Below, piece by piece: positions 1 to 7,214 of a stretch of DNA of 64,000 nt. The DNA lies in assembly GCF_021608225.1 (NCBI RefSeq), contig NZ_JAKIJS010000001.1, positions 1,860,001 to 1,924,000 on the forward strand, read 5' to 3'. This stretch comes from Pseudalkalibacillus berkeleyi. GTDB taxonomy: Bacteria > Bacillota > Bacilli > Bacillales > Fictibacillaceae. Numbering within the stretch: the first letter of the stretch is position 1; each line of letters opens with the position of its first letter. Below the pieces are notes generated by a model, which saw nothing but the letters and a program-made list of their open reading frames with translations, was not told the DNA's origin and did not search any database. The translations under genes were made by a program, and so were the position numbers.

Positions 1-154
1 CACTTAATAATATAAGTTGGTCAGCTGTCTCTTTTCCTTCAAAAGGGACGATACTGCCAATATAAAGAAAAGCACTCAATGATAGTAGTACAAAGCTAAA
101 CCGTTTGAAGTCAGCAATCTTATCTTTGATGTTTCGTACCATTTCCTTAGACAA
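1..154 (-). CDS. yrhC: YrhC-like small membrane protein, partial (C-terminus outside window)
   Basis: The visible N-terminal 51 residues are a charged stretch (SKEMVRNIKDKIADFKRFS) followed by a hydrophobic segment (FVLLSLSAFLYIGSIV). This layout matches the small YrhC membrane protein encoded after mccB in B. subtilis. I chose the TTG at 154 because a GGTGGGG ribosome site lies just upstream. The ATG at 142 has an AAGGAA with almost no spacing. Function is unknown. Unlike the B. subtilis arrangement, a strong terminator (330-362) separates it from mccB, so it may have its own promoter. The family call rests on layout, N-terminal sequence and neighbourhood. Confidence 0.7.
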   Translation of the reverse strand, partial: MSKEMVRNIKDKIADFKRFSFVLLSLSAFLYIGSIVPFEGKETADQLILLS

Positions 155-329
155 TTTCCCCACCCCTTACTAAACCTATCCTAACATGATTTTTGTAAGA
201 AATATGGGAAATTCAGAAAATTCCTCAAGTTACCAATGTAACATATGGAAGACTCTAATAGTAAAAGATATTCTCTGTACTACATCTGGGATATTCTGTT
301 TTCTTCTTTTCAAAGACAATTCAACCAAC

Positions 330-362
330 AAAAAAGAGCACGGTTGCCCATGCTCTTTTTTT
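330..362 (-). terminator. Rho-independent terminator after mccB
   Basis: A GAGCA/TGCTC stem with a 10-nt loop is flanked by A and T runs on both sides, so it could work on either strand. On the minus strand it ends the yrrT-mccB operon. Confidence 0.85.
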
Positions 363-368
363 AAGATA

Positions 369-1505
369 TTATCCCTCTAATGCTTGTTTCAAGTCTTCGA
401 TCAAGTCCTCTGCATCTTCAATTCCTACTGAGATTCGTAGTAAGCCGTCTGTGATGCCGAGTTCGTCACGACGGTCCTTTGGGATCGATGCGTGTGTCAT
501 ACGTGCAGGAGCTGAGATTAAACTTTCAACTGCACCTAAACTTTCAGCCAAAGTGAAGTAACGGACTTTACTTAATACTTGATCCGCTCGCTCTTCACTC
601 CCTACATCGAAAGAGATCATTCCGCCAAACCCACCTGCTTGACGCTTAGAAAGCTCGTGACCTGGGTGAGACTTAAGTCCAGGATAGTAAATTTTCGTTA
701 CAGCTGGATGCCCATCTAGGAACTCTGCAATTTGTTTCGTATTACTTTCCGTCGCTTCCATTCTTAATCCAAGCGTCTTAATACCACGGATCAATAACCA
801 AGAATCCTGTGGTCCGAGGACAGCGCCTGCTGAGTTTTGGATGAAGTGTAACTCTTCAGCTAGTTTCTTCGAATTCACAACGGCTAACCCTGCTACAACA
901 TCACTGTGGCCACCGATATATTTCGTCGCACTATGCAACACGATATCTGCACCGTGTGTTATTGGTGTTTGCCAATATGGCGTGTTGAACGTATTATCAA
1001 CAATCAACAACACATCATTAGCTTTTGCGATTTTAGAAGCCCCATCAATATCAGTAACTTTCAAAAGTGGATTCGTAGGCGTTTCTACATAGATTGCACG
1101 TGTATTGTCTTGGATTGCATTTTCAATGTTCTCCAAGTTACTCGTATCAACGAATGTGGACTCCAGTCCTAGACGGTTCAAAACTTTTGAGACGAGGCGA
1201 TATGTTCCACCGTACACATCATCAGTAAATACAACATGATCTCCAGTGTTGAACATCATCATGATCGAGTTGATCGCTGCCATACCCGATCCGAAAGCAA
1301 ATCCTGCTTCCCCTTCTTCCAAGTCCTTGATTAACTCTTCTAAAGCATGACGAGTCGGGTTGCCAGTCCGTGAATACTCATATCCTTTAAAATTGCCGAC
1401 GCTTTCTTGTTTATACGTACTCACCTGATAGATTGGAGTAGAAACTGCACCTGTTTGCTCATCACCAACAATACCAGCATGAATCATTTTAGTCTTTGGC
1501 TTCAT
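369..1505 (-). CDS. mccB: Cystathionine gamma-lyase / homocysteine gamma-lyase MccB
   Basis: This is a PLP enzyme of the Cys/Met metabolism family that cleaves cystathionine to cysteine, 2-oxobutyrate and ammonia, the last step of reverse transsulfuration. The 378 residues are the usual length. The PLP lysine lies in SATKYIGGHSD (K195), the phosphate-binding tyrosine in YSRTGNPTR (44-52), and the glycine-rich FGSGMAAI around residue 71. It follows mccA by one base, so the two are translationally coupled. In B. subtilis the matching gene (yrhB) is repressed by CymR, and a CymR gene lies at 24 kb. MetC or MetB activity cannot be excluded from sequence, but the mccA partner favours the lyase role. 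Confidence 0.93.
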   Translation of the reverse strand: MKPKTKMIHAGIVGDEQTGAVSTPIYQVSTYKQESVGNFKGYEYSRTGNPTRHALEELIKDLEEGEAGFAFGSGMAAINSIMMMFNTGDHVVFTDDVYGGTYRLVSKVLNRLGLESTFVDTSNLENIENAIQDNTRAIYVETPTNPLLKVTDIDGASKIAKANDVLLIVDNTFNTPYWQTPITHGADIVLHSATKYIGGHSDVVAGLAVVNSKKLAEELHFIQNSAGAVLGPQDSWLLIRGIKTLGLRMEATESNTKQIAEFLDGHPAVTKIYYPGLKSHPGHELSKRQAGGFGGMISFDVGSEERADQVLSKVRYFTLAESLGAVESLISAPARMTHASIPKDRRDELGITDGLLRISVGIEDAEDLIEDLKQALEG

Positions 1506-1506
1506 C

Positions 1507-2430
1507 TTACATGCCTCCTTGATAGATCTTTTTACTTAAGTAGCGCTCACTGCTGTCTGCAAAGATCGTTACGATATGGCTACCTGGTTCTGCCTTTTCC
1601 GCTTCGATTAAAGCAGCATGTAAGGCTGCACCAGAGGAACTTCCGACGAGTAGTCCTTCTTTTTGAGCAAGCTCTTTTACACGTTGAAATGCATCTACAT
1701 CATCAACGGTATGAATCGCATCAAAATAAGAAGTGTCCATATATGCTGGTAAGAACTCCATACCAATACCCTCTGTTTTGTGCGGGCCTGGTTCTGCACC
1801 ATTTAGGATTGATCCTTCTGGTTCAACAATGACCGTCTTGATTTCTTGATTTTGCTCTTTCAAATAACGAGCCGTTCCCATGAACGTTCCACCAGTACCT
1901 GCACCTGCTAGGAAAATATCTACCTTACCGTCAAGCGCATCATAAATTTCTGGTGCCAGGGATTTATAATACGTGTTCGGATTTGCAGGATTTGCAAATT
2001 GAGCTGGGTAATACGCATTTTCAATCGTTTGCTCAAGTTCTTTCGCTTTCTCGATTGCTCCGCGCATTCCTTTGTCAGTATCAGTGTTGATCACTTCAGC
2101 ACCAAGCGCACGCATTAACTCCTGCTTCTCTTCGCTGAACTTCTCAGGTACAACAAATATGACATGGACATCTTTATTAACAGCCGCAAGTGCAAGCCCA
2201 ATCCCTGTGTTTCCTGCTGTTGGTTCAATCACAGTCCCACCAGGTTTTAGCTTTCCACTTGTAAAGGCTTCTTCAAGAAGCTCTTTACCAAGTCGGTCCT
2301 TAATGCTCCCACCTGGATTGTAGAACTCAAGTTTTGCAAAAAGTCGTACACCGTTAGGAAGATTGAAATTTACAATCTCTACCAACGGTGTATGACCAAT
2401 CAATTCCTGTACGTTTTTGAAATACCTCAT
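1507..2430 (-). CDS. mccA: O-acetylserine-dependent cystathionine beta-synthase MccA
   Basis: This is a fold-type II PLP enzyme of the cysteine synthase family, 307 residues. The PLP lysine is in the YNPGGSIKDR motif (K44), and the phosphate-cradle glycines are in GAGTGGTF. In B. subtilis, MccA (YrhA) condenses homocysteine with O-acetylserine to cystathionine, which MccB then cleaves. Sequence alone does not fully separate it from an O-acetylserine thiol-lyase (CysK). The operon setting with mtnN, luxS and mccB, all enzymes that make or consume homocysteine, supports the MccA role. A 134-nt gap separates it from luxS upstream and holds two short palindromes but no U-run terminator. Confidence 0.9.
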   Translation of the reverse strand: MRYFKNVQELIGHTPLVEIVNFNLPNGVRLFAKLEFYNPGGSIKDRLGKELLEEAFTSGKLKPGGTVIEPTAGNTGIGLALAAVNKDVHVIFVVPEKFSEEKQELMRALGAEVINTDTDKGMRGAIEKAKELEQTIENAYYPAQFANPANPNTYYKSLAPEIYDALDGKVDIFLAGAGTGGTFMGTARYLKEQNQEIKTVIVEPEGSILNGAEPGPHKTEGIGMEFLPAYMDTSYFDAIHTVDDVDAFQRVKELAQKEGLLVGSSSGAALHAALIEAEKAEPGSHIVTIFADSSERYLSKKIYQGGM

Positions 2431-2564
2431 TGACGTGTGTTCCTCTCTAAAGAAAACTTGGCAAATCCAAGCCTAAGTCGATGGCTGAGCCATAGTTGCA
2501 CTTATACTGGAATCCCTCGGTTTTACCTAGTTGAAAAGTTACACTTTCCATGTATTAAGAAAAC

Positions 2565-3035
2565 TTATTCTTCGCCGAAAACATCTTTCCATTCGCTACG
2601 TTTTGCAAGCATGTCACGGGCAATAACCTTTGCACCTTCTAGACTGTGGTTGGCTGCCCATCCACATTGCACTTCATTACACGCAGGAACTTCATCTGCT
2701 TCAAGAACATCATTTAATGTCTTTTCAAGCACATCATGAATTTCATCATGGTCCGTTTGATTCAGAACTGCAAGGTAAAAGCCAGTTTGACAACCCATAG
2801 GACCAATATCAATGATACGATCGTGGTGATTGCGGATATTTTCAGCCAACAAATGCTCGATAGAGTGAAGACCAGCCATATCCATATGTTCTTTATTCGG
2901 TTGCTTGAAGCGGATATCATACTTTGCGATTTCGTCCCCGTGTTGTCCTTTTGTAATTCCTACAAGACGTACATACGGTGCACGTACCTTTGTGTGATCT
3001 AAGTTAAAACTTTCTACATTCATTTGTTTAGCCAT
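2565..3035 (-). CDS. luxS: S-ribosylhomocysteine lyase LuxS
   Basis: LuxS splits S-ribosylhomocysteine into homocysteine and DPD, the AI-2 precursor. It is 156 residues, the normal size. The metal ligands are visible as HSIEH (H57, E60, H61) and C124 in NEVQCGW, and the catalytic cysteine is C82 in [10 protein letters not shown]. Its start overlaps the mtnN stop by 8 nt, so it should be coupled to mtnN, which makes its substrate. In B. subtilis luxS is elsewhere and transcribed alone; some clostridia carry luxS beside mccAB. The location argues that its main job here is recycling SAH sulfur to cysteine. Confidence 0.96.
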   Translation of the reverse strand: MAKQMNVESFNLDHTKVRAPYVRLVGITKGQHGDEIAKYDIRFKQPNKEHMDMAGLHSIEHLLAENIRNHHDRIIDIGPMGCQTGFYLAVLNQTDHDEIHDVLEKTLNDVLEADEVPACNEVQCGWAANHSLEGAKVIARDMLAKRSEWKDVFGEE

Positions 3036-3732
3036 GTTTCTTCAGCTCCTTTACCATTTTTAAAATTAATTCAGCAGAATTCTTTGCTGCAACTTTCAAG
3101 AATTGATCGAATGACATCGGTGCATCTTTGCCAGCAATATCAGATAATGATCGGATTACGACAAACGGCACATTGAATTGGTGACATACTTGAGCAATTG
3201 CCGCAGCTTCCATTTCTGCAGCATGCAACTCTGGAAATTTCCCGCGGATATCTTTCACACGAACAGCATCGTTCATAAAAGAATCACCTGAGGCGATTAA
3301 TCCTTTAACAATCTTCATATCAGTAACTTCCTTGGCACTTTCCTCTGCGATTTGTACCAATAATGCATCCGGCATATAAAATGCAGGTAATTGAGGAACT
3401 TGCCCGTACTCATAACCAAATGCTGTAACATCAACGTCGTGGTGGCGGATTTCGGATGAAATGACGACATCTCCGACATTTAGTTCTGGATTAAAGCCAC
3501 CCGCAGACCCAGTATTGATCACATAATCTGGTTTGTACAATTGATTTAACAAGGTTGTAGCAATTGCTGCATTTACTTTTCCTATACCCGATCTCAACAA
3601 CACAACTTCTTGGTCATATAATTGACCTGTATAGAACGTGCATCCTGCTATCGTATTTGTTTCGCAGTCTTCTATTAATTCTTGCATTTGGATTACTTCT
3701 TCATCCATAGCTCCGATGATGGCAATTTTCAT
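3028..3732 (-). CDS. mtnN: 5'-methylthioadenosine / S-adenosylhomocysteine nucleosidase MtnN
   Basis: It hydrolyses SAH to adenine and S-ribosylhomocysteine, and MTA to adenine and methylthioribose. The active-site residues of the family are present: E12 near the N-terminus, the ribose-binding MEAAA segment (E173-E175) and the catalytic aspartate D198 in RSLSDIAG. I start it at the ATG at 3732, 8 nt after AAAGGA; a GTG two codons upstream is possible but worse spaced. The resulting 234 residues fit the family. It lies between yrrT and luxS, overlapping luxS, so SAH made by methyltransferases is passed down the operon. Confidence 0.96.
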   Translation of the reverse strand: MKIAIIGAMDEEVIQMQELIEDCETNTIAGCTFYTGQLYDQEVVLLRSGIGKVNAAIATTLLNQLYKPDYVINTGSAGGFNPELNVGDVVISSEIRHHDVDVTAFGYEYGQVPQLPAFYMPDALLVQIAEESAKEVTDMKIVKGLIASGDSFMNDAVRVKDIRGKFPELHAAEMEAAAIAQVCHQFNVPFVVIRSLSDIAGKDAPMSFDQFLKVAAKNSAELILKMVKELKKHG

Positions 3733-3744
3733 ATTCACATTCCT

Positions 3745-4398
3745 TTACGTATCTTTTTTGACGGCAGACATTAACCAAACATAACGGTTCAAACGTTCAA
3801 ATTGAACCTCAAACCCATTCTGAGTGAAAATGTCTGATAATACACCCATTGTCGTATAATATTCCGTTTGAAGATCATGGAGTAAATTTAGATACCCTTG
3901 CTTCTTCACCCGATCATGCAATTCTTTCTTAGCTTGTTCATGTTCATATACGGTGTCCGCAAATACAATTTTACCATTGTTACCGAGTAGCTTTCCATAA
4001 TTATGGATTGCTTTCTCTTTTTCTTCATCTGTTAAATGGTGGAATGCATATGTGCTAACGATCGTGTTGATGGGTACATCTATTTCTGGAAAGGATAGAA
4101 AATCACCATCGAGTACTTCCGTATCCGGAAAACGTTCATTTGTTTTTTTCCTCATGCCTGGGGAAGGCTCGACCCCAATCACATTACGCTTTTTTTCAAT
4201 TAGTGCATTAGTCAAATTTCCCGTACCAACACCAAATTCAAGAACAGTACCTGATGCTTCGCTAGCGACTCTTTCAAGAATTTCATCATATTTCTCAAAA
4301 ACTTCATGATATTCGTTATCTTTTCCTGAAACTGTCTCATCGTAAGAGTCTGCCCATTCGTCAAAGAGATCAATAAACTCTCTTCCCACATTGTCCAC
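3745..4398 (-). CDS. yrrT: SAM-dependent class I methyltransferase YrrT
   Basis: A 217-residue Rossmann methyltransferase. SAM motif I is VLEFGVGTG (52-60), an acidic residue follows in VIGVEPS, and post-I regions are recognisable. It heads the SAH/homocysteine recycling operon, as yrrT does in B. subtilis, with a 12-nt gap to mtnN. Its substrate is not known. Heading an operon that removes SAH suggests a role tied to SAM turnover, but this is inference. Upstream on the minus strand, a TATAAT-like box at 4431-4436 could be the operon's -10, though no good -35 accompanies it. Confidence 0.88.
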   Translation of the reverse strand: MDNVGREFIDLFDEWADSYDETVSGKDNEYHEVFEKYDEILERVASEASGTVLEFGVGTGNLTNALIEKKRNVIGVEPSPGMRKKTNERFPDTEVLDGDFLSFPEIDVPINTIVSTYAFHHLTDEEKEKAIHNYGKLLGNNGKIVFADTVYEHEQAKKELHDRVKKQGYLNLLHDLQTEYYTTMGVLSDIFTQNGFEVQFERLNRYVWLMSAVKKDT

Positions 4399-4571
4399 TC
4401 TCCTATAATCTAATCTATATTATTCCTATCATTATACTATGAATTAATTTTAATATGGCTACAAGATACCACATAACACACTTTATGGCAATAAATTTAG
4501 AATGTTGACAGTGAACCTGTGCACCTACCAATCTAGATCAAGGTCATGGTAAAATATCATGTAGGTACATG

Positions 4572-4755
4572 TGGTCACTGAGCATTTGCTCGTGAGGGTG
4601 CGGAGGAGATCAAATTCGCTTACAGAGCACTCATTAATAGGCATCAATGAAGGTGTGGGAGACTCCTTCTTAGGTACTCAAATGCTGAGTTGGTGTTTTT
4701 CAGGGTACGGGAGACCTTAACAAGCACTCAATAGGGCGAAACCGAATACGCACAT
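4572..4755 (+). ncRNA. Candidate structured leader RNA upstream of yrzA (unassigned)
   Basis: The 382-nt gap 4399-4780 carries no credible gene, but its second half looks folded. I see GAGC-ATTT-GCTC, a GAAGG...CCTTC hairpin with GGGAGA in its loop, GGT-ACGGGAG-ACC, and CTGA...TCAG. A possible closing stem pairs GTGCG near 4599 with CGCAC near 4749, just before the yrzA ribosome site. Two sub-motifs recur: GGGAGAC twice, and GCACTCA followed by AATAGG twice. It does not match the S-box, T-box, purine, TPP, FMN, lysine, cobalamin or glycine consensus as I remember them. Pairings were found by eye. No convincing promoter was found. Confidence 0.4.
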
Positions 4756-4780
4756 ATTGAATTTAGGAGGTAACTACAAA

Positions 4781-4990
4781 TTGGAATTACAACTAGAATT
4801 CATCGAAGATAAAGTAGAATTTTACGAGGCGACAGAAATGGCTAAATTAGAAGCTATCATTCAAGACAAAATTGAGCAAAACAAGGCATTACTCTTGCGG
4901 GTCCATCACGTTTCACACCAAGTAAACATAGACCCATCAAGTGGGAAGTGGCTATATTCTGCAGTCGTTCACTTCCGGTATAAAGGATAA
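4781..4990 (+). CDS. yrzA: YrzA-like protein (DUF2536)
   Basis: A 69-residue protein resembling the DUF2536 family (YrzA) found upstream of yrrT in Bacillus. Function is unknown. It is predicted soluble, with an acidic N-terminal half (EFIEDKVEFYEATEM) and a basic, His-rich middle (LLLRVHHVSHQVN). I chose the TTG at 4781 because AGGAGGT lies 9 nt before it. A TTG eight codons earlier (4757) would put the ribosome site inside the gene. It is divergent from yrrT and sits directly behind the candidate structured RNA. Confidence 0.75.
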   Translation: MELQLEFIEDKVEFYEATEMAKLEAIIQDKIEQNKALLLRVHHVSHQVNIDPSSGKWLYSAVVHFRYKG

Positions 4991-4996
4991 ACCATT

Positions 4997-5027
4997 AATG
5001 GCTGGCACCGATTGTGTGTCAGCCATT
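4997..5027 (+). terminator. Terminator after yrzA
   Basis: AATGGCTG and CAGCCATT form a stem extended by CAC/GTG. The U-tract after it is poor (ATTGTTTC), so efficiency is uncertain. Confidence 0.55.
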
Positions 5028-5144
5028 ATTGTTTCTAAGACTAAGGTCTGATGAAAAAATAATGCTTGAGCGCATTGTTCCTACGTGTAAACTGGATTAA
5101 GATGGAAGAAATAAGAATGACTGATAAGGGAAGGGACTGCAAAA

Positions 5145-5999
5145 ATGAAAACACTTTTGGCTATTTTACTCATATTAATAGGTGGATATTTCATTTTAAA
5201 CGAAACAAACATAATGACAATGTCCAAATCAAATGGAGAGAAAATTCAATCAGCGGATATGGATCGTGTTGATCGTGTCAGTATTGATGTATCAAGTCTT
5301 AAAACGTCCATTGTCCCTGAGAAACGGGAAGATATACGTGCAGAATTGGATGGTAAGGGAGAACTTGAGGTAGACCGAAAAGGAAGTGAGGTTCGGATTA
5401 AGTATAGAGATGCCTGGTTCAACTGGTTTTCTATTGATCGTTCTGAGTTGACAATCTATCTTCCTACTGACTACGACCAGGAACTCACCTTAGATAATGG
5501 CTCCGGTACTTTAGAGTTAGTAGGTCCCTCTAAGCACTCACCTCTGTCACTGAAATTCTTAAGTGTCGATATTGGTTCTGGTGATGTAACACTAGAAAAT
5601 ATTGAAGCTAAACAGTTCAAGCATGATGGATCCTCTGGGGATGTGAACATCCGAAACATGAAAACAGAGTCTGGCACTTTTGATCTAAGTTCAGGGGACG
5701 TACGAATTGAGCATTACAAAGGTCCATTAAAAGCCGATTTATCTTCTGGAGATTTCGATGTACAAATGGATGAATTAGTTGGAGATATTGAGATGGATGT
5801 TAGTTCGGGTTCTGCAAATATCGATTTGCCGAAGGATGCTAGTTTTACGTTAAAAGGGAAAGTGAGCAGCGGAGATATACATTGTAAATTCCCTCTAAAA
5901 AGCCAGACGACCGGAAGTAGAAAAATTAATGGTACTTATGGAACAGGAAAATATCAAATTGACCTATCCGTATCAAGTGGTGAGATTGAAGTGTATTGA
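5145..5999 (+). CDS. DUF4097 family beta-strand repeat protein, membrane-anchored
   Basis: This 284-residue protein begins with a hydrophobic segment (LLAILLILIGGYFIL, about residues 3-17) that could be a signal anchor. A repetitive beta-rich domain follows, in which SSGDV or SSGDI-like steps recur about seven times from residue 140 to the end, the hallmark of DUF4097. Related domains occur in LiaG of the Lia cell-envelope stress system. By analogy it probably sits outside the membrane, but function is unknown. The ATG follows AAGGGAC. It is a lone plus-strand gene between yrzA and the convergent yrrS, sharing the hairpin at 6047-6087. Confidence 0.7.
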   Translation: MKTLLAILLILIGGYFILNETNIMTMSKSNGEKIQSADMDRVDRVSIDVSSLKTSIVPEKREDIRAELDGKGELEVDRKGSEVRIKYRDAWFNWFSIDRSELTIYLPTDYDQELTLDNGSGTLELVGPSKHSPLSLKFLSVDIGSGDVTLENIEAKQFKHDGSSGDVNIRNMKTESGTFDLSSGDVRIEHYKGPLKADLSSGDFDVQMDELVGDIEMDVSSGSANIDLPKDASFTLKGKVSSGDIHCKFPLKSQTTGSRKINGTYGTGKYQIDLSVSSGEIEVY

Positions 6000-6046
6000 T
6001 CATTCACACAACATATTTGTTAATAACATTAAACTCACTCACAAAA

Positions 6047-6087
6047 AAGCTACCCTCAACGTTCGCAACATTTGTTGAGGGTAGCTT
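6047..6087 (-). terminator. Terminator between DUF4097 gene and yrrS
   Basis: A 14-bp stem, AAGCTACCCTCAAC with its complement, and a T6 run on the minus strand after yrrS. It probably also stops the converging plus-strand gene. Confidence 0.85.
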
Positions 6088-6103
6088 AGCTTGTTTTCTA
6101 TTA

Positions 6104-6790
6104 TCAATTATTGTCTGCTGCTCCAGGTACACGTTCAACTGAAGTTGGTTTCCAACCTTGTCCGTCTACCCACTCAAGCATAACGACAAATGGCTCAGCC
6201 TTGTTTTCTGCTTTACTTACTATTCCTTTTGCAGTACTTGAGGATCCACCATTACCGATCCACCAATACGTAATTTCATCAGGAGATAAGCCAGTTGCAT
6301 ATTGAAGCGCTCGTTGTTTTTCTTCCCAATCTATTGAGCCTTCTTCAAAGCTATTTGTATGCTCACCATCTTGTTGTTTAGTACCTACAGGTTCCCATGA
6401 GCCATCTGGACCTGCTGATTCATCTGTATGATTCTTATATTCTCCGTTAGATTCGTCTTCAGACTGCTCTTCTTTATCTTCCTCGGACATTTCTACACTT
6501 TCAGAATCCTCTTTATCTTTATTCGTTGATTCCGTATTCTTCTCATCGCTTTCAGATGAAGAATCTTTCTTAGCTGCGGAATCATCCGATTCTTCTTTTG
6601 GTTCAGGTGTTGTGGTACCATTCTCTTCGCTCTTAGGCTCAGTTGATGCTTTTTCATCATCGCCTAAAAGCATTGATGCTCCGACTGCCAAAATTCCAAT
6701 GAAGACGACACCAATCAGAGCATTAAGGATCAGATTTTTTTTCTTAGATTTTTGAGTTCGTGAATACCTTGAATTAAATGAGTCTTTCAT
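6104..6790 (-). CDS. yrrS: YrrS family protein (DUF1510), membrane-anchored
   Basis: This 228-residue protein has a basic cytoplasmic N-terminus, one membrane helix (LILNALIGVVFIGILAVGASMLL, about 20-42), a long Glu/Ser/Asp-rich low-complexity linker (about 43-125) and a compact C-terminal domain with aromatic residues (EITYWWIGNGGSSSTAKGI). This matches YrrS/DUF1510, encoded next to pbpI in B. subtilis. The topology suggests an extracytoplasmic C-terminal domain. Function is unknown; the neighbourhood suggests a link to PbpI. Here a plus-strand KTSC-like gene separates the two. Confidence 0.85.
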   Translation of the reverse strand: MKDSFNSRYSRTQKSKKKNLILNALIGVVFIGILAVGASMLLGDDEKASTEPKSEENGTTTPEPKEESDDSAAKKDSSSESDEKNTESTNKDKEDSESVEMSEEDKEEQSEDESNGEYKNHTDESAGPDGSWEPVGTKQQDGEHTNSFEEGSIDWEEKQRALQYATGLSPDEITYWWIGNGGSSSTAKGIVSKAENKAEPFVVMLEWVDGQGWKPTSVERVPGAADNN

Positions 6791-6851
6791 GATTCCCCTC
6801 CATTCTTATACTATTTTACCACTATACAATGATTCGAAGAAGGGATAATTT

Positions 6852-6880
6852 TTGTACCGTCCTCCTAAAAGTTGTATAAT
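6852..6880 (+). promoter_or_regulatory. Possible SigA promoter of the KTSC-like gene
   Basis: TTGTAC and TATAAT are separated by 17 nt, about 97 nt upstream of the start codon. The -10 is perfect, the -35 matches only in TTG. Confidence 0.45.
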
Positions 6881-6977
6881 GAATATTGTGAATATTTGTA
6901 ATATTGGAACTAGTTTTGTCGTCTAACAGGAATTTGGGATAGTTATCACCAATATTACTACTAAGGAGGGGTACAAG

Positions 6978-7214
6978 ATGCAATTTACGACATTTCATTC
7001 TGAAGAATGGAACCTAAAAACGTTTCATACGATTGGGTATCAAAAGGATTCAGAAACACTGCATGTTTGTCTCCATGGTGGTTCGACCCTTGAAGTGCTT
7101 GGTGTAACGGAACAAAGACTCTTTGAATTCATTCTTGCTCCTTATAAAGAACAATACTTACAAAATCAATTGCTCCCGAATCATGAAGTTAAAGTCGTCC
7201 AGTCAAAATCTTAA
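6978..7214 (+). CDS. Small KTSC-domain-like protein
   Basis: A 78-residue soluble protein. Its core (IGYQKDSETLHVCLHGG, then LEVLGVTEQRLFEFILA and a YLQNQLLP tail) resembles the KTSC domain, a short module found alone or fused to nucleic-acid enzymes and of unclear biochemical role. AAGGAGGGG lies 8-9 nt before the ATG, so it is well supported as a gene. It points against its neighbours, and its TAA stop overlaps the pbpI stop by 3 bases within TTAA. No terminator separates the two converging genes. The domain call is by eye. Confidence 0.6.
   Translation: MQFTTFHSEEWNLKTFHTIGYQKDSETLHVCLHGGSTLEVLGVTEQRLFEFILAPYKEQYLQNQLLPNHEVKVVQSKS

Noticed and set aside
186-380. 64-codon plus-strand frame between yrhC and mccB
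   Set aside because: It runs over the bidirectional terminator and into mccB antisense; no ribosome site.
4572-4755. Known riboswitch (S-box or T-box) upstream of yrzA
   Set aside because: The S-box core with its kink-turn and GNAAACC-type loop is absent on both strands, and there is no AGGGTGG T-box element.
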